A stretch of 64,000 nt of DNA from Roridomyces roridus. Taxonomy: Eukaryota; Basidiomycota; Agaricomycetes; Agaricales; Mycenaceae. The notes under the pieces are model-generated. The model made no database searches. It saw only the letters and a list, made by a program, of their open reading frames with translations, and had not been told where the DNA came from. A program made the position numbers and the translations under genes. The DNA lies in the NCBI GenBank assembly GCA_029378245.1, contig JARKIF010000028.1:62001-126000 (forward strand). Direction: 5' to 3'. Shown here one piece after another: positions 1 through 10,613 of the stretch (position 1 is its first letter; each line of letters begins with the position of its first letter).

Positions 1-545
1 TGCCGCTACAGCTCTTCATGAGTGACGGAGATCCAGCGCAGGGCATGGGTGCTCTCACCCTCCGTCTCTTCCTTCCTTCCTCGCTCTCGTCTCGTCTCCC
101 GTCTCTCCCCTTCCCATGCCTCTCACCTCCTCCCACCTTTGGATTCCGACCCTGACGCCCCTGCCCCTTCTTCACAGGCCGACGCACACGTCAAGGCGAG
201 TGTCGTTAACCGCGTGGTGGCGCTTTTGACGAGCGGGACGACCGCGGTGAGTTCCTGCCTTTGTTTTCTTCCGTTGCGAGTCCCGACGTGGGGAGCGTGA
301 CTTGGATAATAGTCGCCAGCAGTGGGCGATAGCAGGAGTCGCGTGCGGGAGTACAAGAGCGTGGCTTTGGGGAGAGAGACCTTCTGGGGAAGCGGAAGGC
401 TCGGAGCTTGCTGTCTCCAGATCGACCGGTCTCGGGCTTGGACCCGAGCAGGGAGAACACATCTCGAGACCCGACAGATTTGTCGAGCCAGGCGCCGCTC
501 TTCTGGCAAAAAAGATGGGACCGCAGAACTGGTGGAATCTTATTT
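1..545 (+). pseudogene. VPS74/GOLPH3-like fragment, copy A (cut by window edge)
   Basis: This is part of a duplicated VPS74-like gene entering from the left edge. Positions 181-249 are a near copy of exon 5 of the intact gene at 34321-34389; they encode ADAHVKASVVNRVVALLTSG and follow an acceptor ending in TTCACAG. The flanking intron sequence also matches: 1-180 resembles about 34570-34390, and 250-540 resembles about 34320-33985, all in opposite orientation. No start, upstream exons or C-terminal exons are attached. Because the introns are copied, this is a DNA-level duplication rather than a retrocopy. The fragment stops near 540, where it joins sequence like intron 2 of the same gene, which opens copy B. 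It is unlikely to make a protein. Confidence 0.75.
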
Positions 546-2050
546 GACATGTACCTTCTCCTCACCGCGTACCTCGCTATTGCGTCTCATGCCCGTAGCC
601 ACGGTGCCTCTCCTCATAACGACCACCTTCCTGCTACCTTCATTTGTCGAAAATGATGCTGATACGACCCTTCTACAGGCGAGACATGAATGTCCTGAAG
701 ATCGGATCCCAGCTGAAGTAGGTGTGTATCCATGTCCTTCTCGTCCATCCTCTCACCCTCTCCCCACGCCATCTTCTTGCTCGCCCCGCGCTTCCCTGAC
801 TCATCACCATCCCCAGGTCCGCGAACGCCTCGCCAAAGGTCTGGGCGACAAGGGCGTCCTCCGCACGGAGAAGCGCAACTTTTTGCTGTTCGATATGGCT
901 ACCCAGTGGTACGTGGCCTCCGTCTTTTTTATCCCTTCTTGTCACTCTGCGGAAGACTGGGAGATCGGGGAGGCCCCGCGAGTGCTGTCCGTGTCTTTGG
1001 AGGCCTGGGCTAGGTCTCGTGGCTAGGTTTCGGGATGCAGTGCGTTTCGTGGGCGCTGGGGCACCTTCGCCCCTGCCTCCGCCTGCTCCCGCTTCGGCAT
1101 TGGACCATTTCTCCCAGCGCGGCTGTGAGAGCGGGAGGCGGGAAATGCATCATGGAGAGTGATGCATGCCGCCTCTTCGCTCCGTTTGGGGTCACGGGCT
1201 CGGGGAGCAAGATCAGTCTCTTTGCGTCCTGAAGGGGCACGGCTTCACCGCCGTTCCGGGCTCTGGCTCGACGCGCTGGTGCTCTTTTGAGGACATGTCC
1301 CAGGGTGCAGGGGTCGTATGGAGGATGGGAAGTTTTGGTGACGATATTGGGGATTCTCTTGGGGTCACCGGTCAGGGATGACCTTCGTTTCCCATCTTCC
1401 TCGTTGTGCTCCATGGCCGTCGCTACAGACTCTGGGGGTGAGGTTTCTGCCCCCAGATGCAGCACCTCCACAGCGCCCCTAGGGCGTTCCCGGCCTCCAC
1501 CTGGTCCTCGTCCCCTCTCCTCTGTCGTCGTTCCCTTCTCCTTCGACTTCTTCCTTCCACTTTTGCTATGTACGCTGACACCCTTCCTTCCTCTTTCCCA
1601 GGCCGACGCACACATCAAGCTTTCAAGCTCAAGGCGGGTGTCATCAACCGCATGGTGGCGCTTCTGACGACCGGGACGACTGCGGTGAGTTCTCGCCTTT
1701 TTTCTCTTTCGTCCTTTTGGGGATGTGAGTAGTGGGCCCGCGCGCGTGGGAGCGCGACGGGTCGGGATAGTCGCTGGGAGTGGATGATAACGGGCGCCCG
1801 TATCCTTAATCGGGATGCCTCCCTCTGGGGTGGCGGGCACGTGGGGAGCCCGATGTGTGGAGTGTGCATGGATAGTCGCCAGTGATCGACGATACCGCAG
1901 CACGCTCTCTGCAGGCACTCTTCCTTGCTGCCGCGGGAGCCTGGTCTTCTGGAGGCTCTTTCGGGGAGCCTGTCCTGGCAACGGAAGGCTGGTGGCTCCC
2001 CTTTCACATGTCGGTTGGAGCTCGGAACCGGACAGATAAAGCTCTGACGC
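546..2050 (+). pseudogene. VPS74/GOLPH3-like pseudogene, copy B
   Basis: This is a second degenerate copy in tandem with copy A. The exon 3 equivalent (about 679-720) has lost one base next to the Trp codon and has TAG where the intact gene has CAG before the donor. The exon 4 equivalent (about 817-912) still reads [20 protein letters not shown] followed by NFLLFDMAT. The exon 5 equivalent (about 1602-1684) carries a short insertion before VVALLTTGTTA. The intron before it is longer than in the intact gene. Positions 1740-2050 resemble the large intron 5. No start or C-terminal exons are present. The family in function is a Golgi PI4P effector that helps retain glycosyltransferases; this copy is broken and is annotated only as a relic. 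Confidence 0.75.
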
Positions 2051-2244
2051 AGGGTGTGCCATTTTCTCCTTTAAGTAGATTGTTACATTGTGCTTTACAC
2101 AGGGGGGAATCTTATGGCTTCGGGTCCACACGAGAGAAAAAACTATGAGAGAGAGAAAGAACACGACATCAGTACAATTACTACATATGGCAGGTCCCGA
2201 TTTCATGCACCTCCCACAAAAGTGGCTCGCAGACACTATACCCT

Positions 2245-4877
2245 TTAGCCTTCCAAACCGGAAATCTCGCCCTCTACCCGAACCGCCTCTTCTTCGCGTC
2301 CAAACACCCTCAAATCCTTCCCCAGCTGCCTCAAAGCATCGACTCGAAGCTGAATTAAAGCCGGCCTCGTCGGCGTGACGGTTCCATATAATCTGACAAC
2401 CTCCTCCTGCGCTCTCAGCGCCTCTTCCTGCCATCCGACACTCCTCAGATCCCTCGCAAGCCCACGCAGACTTCGAGCAGTAATACCCGCGTCGACCGTC
2501 GTCAGGCCGGCGAATATGTGAGCCGCCTCTGATTCCACAAAACCCGCTTCTCCCTGTCGATCTACTGTCCTCAGGAAGACTGCCTGCGAGGACAGCACGG
2601 TGGCGAGTCCGGCTTTGAGTTCCAATTTGCCGAAACGGCCGCCGTCGACGCAAGTGCGATACAGGTCGATGGATTCCGACGCTGCTTGTACAGCGTCTTC
2701 TGCACGACCAACGGCGCTGAGGCTATATGCCAGATTCTCCAGCGCGTGGGCAAACCAACGTGTAAGCAGGTTTTCTGGCGATCGGAGACGCAGTGAACCG
2801 AAGTCTGGGTTTGCAGCGATGGTTTTACGGAATAAATCCACCGATTCTTGAGCGACGCTGAGAGATTCCTCGTAGTGTCTTGGTATACGGAGATGTACAC
2901 CTAGGTTTTCGAGGCACTGGGCTAAAATCAGCGAGTCAACCGAATCTGTTGGTGGGAGGGTGCGTCGCAAAGCAATAGCCTCCTTTCCAGCGAGAATAGC
3001 TTCTTCCTCGCGCCCGTCCAGCCGATGCAACTCTGACGCCAGATGATCCAGCGCGTTAGCGAGTTCCTTGTTCCCATGCTCCATCTCCCGACAAAGCTTG
3101 ACCTTCTCCTCGACCACACCCAACGCCTCCTCGTACCGTCCCAGCCCGTGAAGTGTTTCCATAAGACCAAGCAATGCAAAGTCCAAGAACCTCGCAGATT
3201 CCTTGCCTTCGTCGACAGCCTGGGACCGACGAATACCAACCAACTCCTCCGCGATAATCAAAGCATCTTCATACCGACGCGACTCTATATAATGCAGCCT
3301 CAATATCCCCAATACGGTCGGCAGACCTAGCTGCACACTTGCCTCCGTCTGTGCAAGTCTGCGCGAAATGCGAGCCAGATCCTCCGTATACCGAAGCGTT
3401 CCAAGCTCCTCGCATGCATCGAACGAAAGGAGGTCTGATACGAGGTCGTTCAAAGCGAGGCTCAGATCCAGCGCAATGACGAGGTCTGTTTCTTCTGGGA
3501 TCGTCTGGCGGAGCGCGTCCGCTTCTGCTTCGATGCGGAGCGCATCTTCGGGGCGGTTGGCAGCGCGAAAGAAGATGCCGAGATAGTACAGTGAGCAGGT
3601 GAGGTCCGTAGTGCAACAGGCTCAGATTTTTCAGCGAGGATGCGGAACAGCTGCGTTGCGCGTTGAGCGGTGTAAATGGCATCATCATGCCTTCCCGCGC
3701 CAGCTAGCTCCAAAGCAAGCTGTTCGAGCGCCATAGCTAGCTCCCTCATAACGCTGGAGTTGGCGTCAACGAGGCCATCGAACAGCGCGACGGCCTCCTG
3801 GGCGACCCTCAACGCCTCTGTGTACCGTCCCGGCCGCTTTAGCAACTTTCCGTACATCAAAAATGCAGACCTGAGGGCTTTCAAGTTGTCTGTGCTCAGA
3901 TTGCGGGCGACTTCTTGGCGACGGAGCTGGACCGACTCGTCGTATACCTGCAGGGCCTCTTCTACACGCCCAGGCCTTTCGCTCAGATTGATAGCGAGGA
4001 GATCGAGCGAGGAAGCGAGAAAGGGTGTCATCGCCGGGTCCGTCTTTGCGAGGCCACGCCGCAGATCAACGGCTTCTTGGATAGCTTGGAGGGCTTTGTC
4101 ATTCCTCGCGACATCCCGGAATCGTGAGCTGATAATATGCAGCACCAGACTTGCGAAGCAAATCCAGCACCTCCTGTCCAAGGGCAAGAGCCTCTTCGAA
4201 TCTCCCTACTGCCGTGAAATGCGCGCCCAGCGTGGAGAGCGCCACAGCGAGGTTATTGACTGTGACTGGACTCGACTGTGTCTCTGCGAGCTTGCGATAC
4301 AGCCGTACGGCCTCTTCTCCAGGGGGTATCGCGTCGTTAGCGCGGTGCTCCTGAGAGAGGGCTACGCCCCAGTCGTTCAGCGCCCCAGCTAGATGCTCCA
4401 CCGCACCTGGGTCTTTCGCAGCAAGATTCCGCCAAACCCGAATTGTTTCCTGATCAGCTTGAGATGCTTCTTCGAGGCGTCCGAGAGCTCTGAGAGCCTT
4501 GGCTGTACCACGCAGTGCCGCACATAGCTCATCCGTGTTGGATGAAGATAGGTGGGAGAGAGTGCGGGCTGCTTCGACTGCCTCGCCGTACAACCTCAGC
4601 GAAGCCTCGTGCGTCCCTGCCTGCGAAAGTGCCAGACCCGTATTCCGGAGCGTCTTTACGAGTACTTCTCTGAGCGTCTTGGCGTCGAGGAGCCCAGTAA
4701 GTCGTTTCCAGACAAGGATAAGAGCCCTCGGATGAGTTCCACGGCTTCCGTGTTGACACGTAGGGCCTCTTCGCGTTGACCTGCCTTGAGGAGCTTCGCG
4801 CCCTCGTGGTGGAGTTGGATGGCGCGTTTCTTGTTTGCGGCGTTGGAGCCCGGGAGAGGTTCTATCAGCTGGTCCAC
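2245..4877 (-). pseudogene. TPR (tetratricopeptide) repeat protein, frameshifted
   Basis: The minus strand carries a long chain of degenerate TPR units of the form G+..EAL....EAV.L.R.L, as in kinesin-light-chain-type repeats of mushrooms. The N-terminal part begins at 4877 (MDQLIEPLPGSNAANKKRAI) and the C-terminal part ends at 2245 (GREEEAVRVEGEISGLEG). The chain passes through successive frames: 4877-4656, 4593-4099, 4187-3462 and 3453-2245. Breaks lie near 4690, 4150 and 3610. None can be bridged by a plausible GT-AG intron, because the available gaps are only about 20-40 nt. No CHAT, NACHT or kinase domain was seen. TPR arrays are protein-binding scaffolds; the partner is unknown. Sequencing error cannot be excluded, in which case this would be an active gene of about 870 residues. 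Confidence 0.65.
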
Positions 4878-5168
4878 GGCTTCCTCTGCAGTGAGCCAGG
4901 GTCAGTTCCGTCCACTGACAAGTATGAAGTGCTTGCTACCTATCACTTTGGCTGCCTCTTTGAAGAATTGAAGCATGGGTCGAGCAGCTAAGTGAAACCA
5001 GGTCGATGGATGTGGGGAGAAGACGCGATCGGGCTGCACAGCCTTTGACAGCTTGATCAGGATGAGTGTTCCGAATGTTCGGCAGTGACGTTTGAACATG
5101 GGAAACAGGGTTAAATGGCCGAAAGAAGAAGAAGAGAGAAATAAAAGGAAGGACCAAGGATGGAGTAC

Positions 5169-5274
5169 GACCACTAGCATGATTCGAACATGCGCCCAAC
5201 AAGTGGAACAGATGAATAGACTGGCTAAACTATGCAATTCTAATCTGTCGCGTTAACCACTCCGCCACAGTGCC
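5169..5274 (-). tRNA. tRNA-Ser(AGA)-like, with intron; possibly degenerate
   Basis: Read on the minus strand, the sequence gives an acceptor GGCACTG, a D arm GCGGAGTGGTTAACGC, an anticodon stem ACAGA/TCTGT with loop TTAGAA, an intron of about 24 nt after position 37, a long variable arm and a T arm GCATG-TTCGAAT-CATGC. The anticodon is AGA and the long variable arm agrees with serine. The acceptor stem has one mismatch and two G-T pairs, and the discriminator base looks like C or G depending on register, so this copy may be inactive. A T run follows about 20 nt downstream. The anticodon stem and loop are identical to the better copy at 47640-47744. Confidence 0.6.
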
Positions 5275-7228
5275 TCAAGGTAAGCCCCATACTGTGGATC
5301 TAACACCCACCTAATACCTGGAAGTCGGTTACGCAGTAAAACCTTAACATGTCGGGCTTAACACTCCGAGTCCTGAGTTTTCGGTTGCCTCCCTCGCGAT
5401 TCTTGGGTAATCGACACGCGGGCCACTACCGTAGCGTCAGTTGAATTGTGTGTAAGTATTGCACTTGAAGTTGAACCGTGCATCATGGCTCGGAGTGGAT
5501 AAAAAAGTTGGCCAACGGCGAAGGCTCTTTCCATGAGTAATGCGTGATTTTCGCCGGCCTCCCCTGAATAAGGCTCTTCCAGTTCGATCCGGTACTTGTG
5601 TGTCTGGTGGTGAGAAAAAACCCCTGGGAGCTCAACTAGGAGCTTGAGTACATGAGGCTTCAATTCCAGGACGAGGCTTACAATTCAACAGGAATCGAGA
5701 AGGCACGATACAGATGTCCTGCACCAGGTTTAAAATTGTTGATCAATTTACCCTATGCCCCTAAATTCTCAGGAAGAGCAAAGCGACGAGGTCCAGATAG
5801 TCAAATTTTCTATAGTGCCAAACGCTAAAAATACCGAATCGGCGCAGACTTGGACGACAGCATGCCCCCGAGTCGAACGGTGAGTCGAACGGTTTGCGAA
5901 CGGTGCGCACATATTCATTCCCAACCAATGAAGCTGGGTTTGTGGTTGCAACATTGCTAGCGCTGGCTTGGCTCGATGTCAACTCATTGAGCAGATGGAC
6001 CGAAAATATTCGGTTGCTTCACCCCGCTGAAAGGTGAATTGACGCGGAGGTAGAAAATTTATGATTCAAGTGAAACGCGCATACCACACCGCTCCTCCCA
6101 GGTCAAGGACAGCCCGTGTCGAACGGCCTCTACGCTGTTGCTTTACCTCTAGTACCGGTCATGCCCTGTCCGGTCGCGCTGGCCTTGACTTCCGCAGCCC
6201 TCTTTTGCAGACTGCAGTTGGAATTGAATCTCGGACTCTAAATTGCGCCGTGCACACCGCCTGGCGCCCTCAAAACCCTTTACCATCCACTGGCCCCACT
6301 GAGTCAAACTGACTCTTTCTGCCGACTTGAACGAATGTGGAAATGAGCGCTGTGGAGAATGATCCGTCGGAGGCGCCGTCGTAATGTTTTCCCGCGTTCA
6401 CGGATTGCAATTGCGTCGGCCTTTGGGCTCTGCGCAGCCTCGGTGCCTGTGTCGGAGTAGTTATTGCCGGTTTATGGAAAGATGATGGCACACTGTGGAC
6501 TTGCATGAGGGCCGAGGCAGAGATCATGTTTCTCTTTGAATTGTAAATACATACTCACCGAGTTTGAACTCTCTGTGCTCGATAAAATTAGTCGTTGGCG
6601 AGCTCTAAATGGACGGACGATGTTCGAATTTAGCTCAAGACCAATGCGCCTTCCCGCCTTTGAATGAGATCAGCGCCCGTCTGTACCGCCTCCACGGGCT
6701 TTCACACTACCTCGGTCGTCCTCGAGTCATTTTACTCGCCGGGAGGAACGGTATGACACAAGGAATAAACCTTCTTGTCTTTCGACTTTCTTCGTATCTC
6801 GTTTTTTGGCTGCGCGCCGCAGTCGCTGCTGCGCTCTTGCCGAAAGCGGATCACACTCTTTGTTGGGTGGCCGGGAAGATGGGTAGTTGGCATCCGCATC
6901 TGTGGAGTTCCATTTTTTGGCGTGAGGTGGAGAGGACTTGGCTCTTCCACTCCATGAGACGACTGTACCAGTGAGCCTTGACCGACGGCAAGCCGACGGT
7001 TGATCTGGCCCCGACGGCGTGGCGCGGGATCAATCCAATCAATGCTGGCTGTGATGATGTTACGTCAGCCACTCCCGTTCTCTTCGCTGCGCACCGCAGC
7101 TCGTATATGCGTCTCTGGCTCTGCTAACGAGCAGTGGAGTCACCATAGTCGGAAAAAGAACTCGACCGTGCTTGCGATAAGTATTAAACCAGAATGCGCG
7201 ACTTGGACCCACAACGTAAAATTCCGCC
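5275..7228. other. No gene recognised
   Basis: Open frames here (for example 5358-5663 minus and 6609-6974 plus) show no conserved motif, no consistent intron signals and no relation to other genes in the window. Short tRNA-T-arm-like strings such as GAGTCGAACGG occur around 5872-5900. I see nothing else I can name. Confidence 0.5.
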
Positions 7229-9235
7229 ATGGACGACACTGGGGCAGGCTCCTCTTCGATGGTCCCGATCCAACGAGGACCCAGAGCGTGTAGCAACTGC
7301 CGGTAGTAGTCTTTCATTCATCTGCATGCGCAAGTCATCCTGACCCGACTTCCCGTCAGACGTCGAAAAATTGTGTGTTCCTATCCTTCCTGTCAATTTG
7401 TTTCAGCCTTTTATCTCACTCAGAAATGCGACGGCGCCCGCCCGAAATGCAGCCAATGTCGACTCCGTCCTCCTCGCTCGAAAATGCCTTGCGAGTACCC
7501 GCGGATAGACGGTTGGCCAGAGGACTCGCAGGCCTCGGAAATGCTCGAGACGATCCAGACTCTCCGCGCGCGCGTGGCAGAGCTCGAAAGATATGCACCA
7601 CCCGATCCAGCCCGAATCTACCTTCAGCAGCCTTACGCCGCCGGGTCCGAAAGCCTCCGAGGTACGTAGTAGACGATGCTCATTCATGATTGCCTATCGA
7701 AGATTGAAAACAGATTTCGGAGAGATGAGTCTGACTACCGGGAGATCGAGTCCGTTTGACATGCCGGTACGGTCTTCATTCCGTTCATACTACTTTCTCT
7801 GATTGGGCTGCAGGAACCACCCTCGAATCTGATGGTCAACCTGTAGGTCTTTGCTATTCGTCGGCAACAAACTCCAACCTTCCTGGCAGAATAGACGCCT
7901 TCCTGAACAGGTTCTCCGGAAGCACGTACTTTTTTCTAGATGCCTCCACGTTTCGCACCGCCGCCTTGCTCCCCCTTCCATTCGGACACCAAAGCCGACC
8001 CTCCCCCGCCCTCCTCTGCGTCGCCTATCTGTGGGGTGCCCTCCTCCTCCCTTCCTCCGAGCCGTACGATCCCGAGGTCTTCCTCGCTTGCATCCTCCAA
8101 AACATCCTCCACGATATAAGTGGGTGCGAAGCCCCCTCTGCACCAAACGCGAAATTGGTGCTAGAAACAATCCAAGCCCAAGTCCTCCTGTCGTTCTACT
8201 ACCTCGACACGGCGCAGCCTGTCCAGGGGCGAATACACGCAGCGGGCGCTGCCTCGCTTGCATTTAGTACGTCCCTGAATGAGTTCCGCCCTCAGACGGG
8301 TGCGCCAGACGAGATGCAACGCGTTAATGCGTTCTGGGCGGTTGTTACGCTGAACAATTTTTGGGTCGCAGCGTACGGTGGGCCGTCAGCTGTTCCGTAC
8401 GGTGTGCGGATCGACACGCCGTGGCCTGGCTCTGTTTCCAATCAAGGCTCTGGTTCAATTTCGAGTTTCTTGAGCGGACACGATTCGCAGGGATCTGCTT
8501 TGGCCATAACCTATTTGATCAAATCCTCAGTTTTGTTGGAGCGGATCCTGGCATTTGTCGAGCGTGCTGGCGTCGGTAAGTGTATGCTTCGCATTCTTTT
8601 TCTTGGGAATGACTGGTTTGAGCAGGCCCTGCGGACTCTACGGCTTTTGCTACGCTCGATCGCAGGTTGCATACATTCCAAGCTGTCCTTCCACCTTTAT
8701 CGCCTTTGCTTCAAGCTTCGCAAGCCGAGCAGGAACGCGCCCTGCTGTTGATAGCTCACGCGTTGGTGGATACCGCTGTCGTGCGGCTGCACATGCGTGC
8801 TGCGGAAAGCAGCGCGAGTGCAAGAGGCAAGTGCCTCACTGCTGCTTCGCGCATCGTCGATGCTGTACGGGGATACGCTGGTGTTGGGGTTAGACCGGAT
8901 CCGATTATTGGAGTGCGTTCTGCTTCTCTCGTGCCCATTACTTCTCTTACGCCGACCTGCAGCCGATCTGCAGTGCCGCAGCACGCGTGTATACAACTGA
9001 ACTGGGCGCCCTCGCAATGACGCATTCACCCCGCGCGGCCTCCAAAATGCGGGAAGTGGAAGACAGACTGGGTGGGTTGATGAGTGTTATGACATCGCTG
9101 GCGGGGTATAGTCCGCTCATCGGTGGGTCCTGCCTTGTTTCTAATTCCCTGGCTGATGAGAGGTCAACAGAACGCTGTATCGTCGATATTCAGGCTGCGT
9201 ATGCGGGTGTGCACGGGATGGCTGCTACTGGATAG
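7229..9235 (+). CDS. Zn(II)2Cys6 fungal transcription factor
   Basis: A nuclear DNA-binding regulator of the Gal4 type. Exon 1 (7229-7302) encodes MDDTGAGSSSMVPIQRGP and RACSNC. A 13-nt micro-exon (7360-7372) and an exon starting at 7424 complete the zinc cluster ACSNCRRRKIKCDGARP..CSQC followed by a late Cys. A short heptad-like stretch (MLETIQTLRARVAELE) follows, as expected for a dimerisation coil. After two further short exons, near 7733-7768 and 7815-7843, comes a fungal-specific middle region (FLNRFSGSTYFFLD, ALLPLPFGH, PSPALLCVAYLWG) and a C-terminal part spliced at 8575/8626 (FATLDRRLHTFQAVLPPLSP). The last exon follows an intron ending at 9171 and stops at 9233-9235. Near 8908 the frame changes by one base without an intron, so the C terminus may be broken or miscalled. 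The target genes are unknown. Confidence 0.8.
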
Positions 9236-9532
9236 AGATTCCGATCGTTGATTTTTACTTGCCTCGTTATCGCTTTGACTACTCTACAGCGGTTGTAATA
9301 CTAATACTGGTTCATGAAAAGATGCCCCTCTGCGTGCCCTAACTTTTCGTGACCTCCACAGTCATCATCCCGAGCCCTCCCGCGCATGCGGCATACTTAT
9401 CGGGTCGGGTCGGATGGTGCAATGCGAAGACCCGGCAAGACCGCCAAGAGGCCGTTCTCTACGGTGGTTCATACCATCCCAAGGATCGCTGACTGACCGA
9501 CTGAGTGACCACGACTGACTTACGGCCGGGGT

Positions 9533-9540
9533 TTATAACG
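9533..9540 (+). promoter_or_regulatory. TATA-like box of the DUF6593-like gene
   Basis: TTTATAAC lies about 55 nt upstream of the first ATG at 9591, a plausible distance for a fungal core promoter. This is judged by position and sequence only. Confidence 0.4.
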
Positions 9541-9590
9541 TCCACCATGAAGGCAGAGCCACTGTACCGCTCGACACCCAGTCGACTCGA

Positions 9591-10355
9591 ATGCCCATGA
9601 ACCCATTCACACAAGGCTGCTGGCCCACCTCCACAAAAAACAATTCCATCTCAGGCTCAGGCCCCGGCACAGTGCCGCAACCCTCCCTCCTTGGAGCACT
9701 CTCCTTCCCCTCCCCAGTTATAGCCTCCCTGGAGGCGCAAACCTCACTCACATCCTTCCGCTTCACCTCGTTCAACCCAACGATCCTCAACTTGACTTTC
9801 CTCCGCCAATCTGACCTCCGGCCCTACTTTCGCGTGTGGACGGATCATCGGCCAGCGAAAGAAGGGTCCACGGTGGTTAACGACGAGGATAAGAAGCCTA
9901 CGATTATCGTAGAGTGGGCGCCTGAAGATGGAGGCGGGCCGATCGTTGAGGTGAGGGACGTCGTGTCGAAGAGGAGGACGGGGGAGTGGTTGATTTTATC
10001 TGAGGACAAGAGGTGCGTTTACTCTGCTGAGGCTGAACGGAGTGAGCTGATTTTTCTCTCTCTCTCTGTACTTAGCTACCGGACGATGCGCGCCCTGGGC
10101 AAGACATTCATCTGGACACCTCAAGGCGAGAATCTATGCGTACGGTGCGCGAGTACTCTTCGCACGATATGTGGCTGATGTTCAATATTTCAGCTTTACG
10201 CTCCGGGACTCTGCACGCCGGAGTTATTCGCACGCGTCTCCCGCACGGAGGACTCGGTGTACTTGGATTTGACGGCAGAGGCTGTGCGGATGGGACTGTT
10301 GCCGGTGTGCGTGGCTGCGACGCTGTTGCTTCAGTGTGGTCGTAAAATTGATTGA
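9591..10355 (+). CDS. DUF6593-like small fungal protein
   Basis: Three exons (9591-10012, 10076-10139, 10194-10355) joined by clean GT-AG introns give a protein of about 215 residues. The order of features fits the Agaricomycete DUF6593 family as I know it: an MNPFTQ start, a Gly/Pro-rich lead, a central FRFTSFNPTILN segment, FRVWTDH, an EWAPEDGG strand, the RTMRALGKTFIWTP core, and an ending in VCVAATLLLQCGRKID. The second Met (MNPF) could be the true start. No signal peptide or catalytic motif is visible. The family has no established function but is often expanded in mushroom genomes. The family assignment is from memory of conserved strings and not from a search. Confidence 0.75.
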
Positions 10356-10553
10356 GCAATTCTGAAGTTCAGCAGTCGAAAGGCCAACCACAGTGACGCT
10401 CACGTTCGTTCACATACCACGATACACGCCGTTCGAGTCGGGCCTGGCCTTGGAAGTTGGAGTTCAATGAGAATAGGATTATTTTTTTTTCCAGCGGAGA
10501 ACCGCTGCGTTGAATCACCCATAAGTCTCATACATTAATATCGATAAATGCAT

Positions 10554-10613
10554 CCAATGAGGCCAGTTCTGCGCCAGCCGAACATCGAGTGACTCCCGTT
10601 CGAATCGGCATTG
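10554..10613 (+). repeat. Short tRNA-like repeat unit (family 2)
   Basis: Ends CCAATG and CATTG can pair like an acceptor stem and enclose a T-arm-like CCCGTTCGAATCGGC at 10595-10609. The unit is about 60 nt, shorter than a tRNA, with no clear anticodon arm. It is followed by a T-rich tail. The best relative is at 13386-13438. Confidence 0.5.

Noticed and set aside
2245..4877. Bridging the TPR frames with introns
   Set aside because: The possible GT-AG segments are only about 20-40 nt and would cut conserved helices, so frameshifts are the simpler reading.
5358..5663. A 101-residue minus-strand protein
   Set aside because: It lies beside a tRNA, has no recognisable domain or paralogue and no promoter signal.
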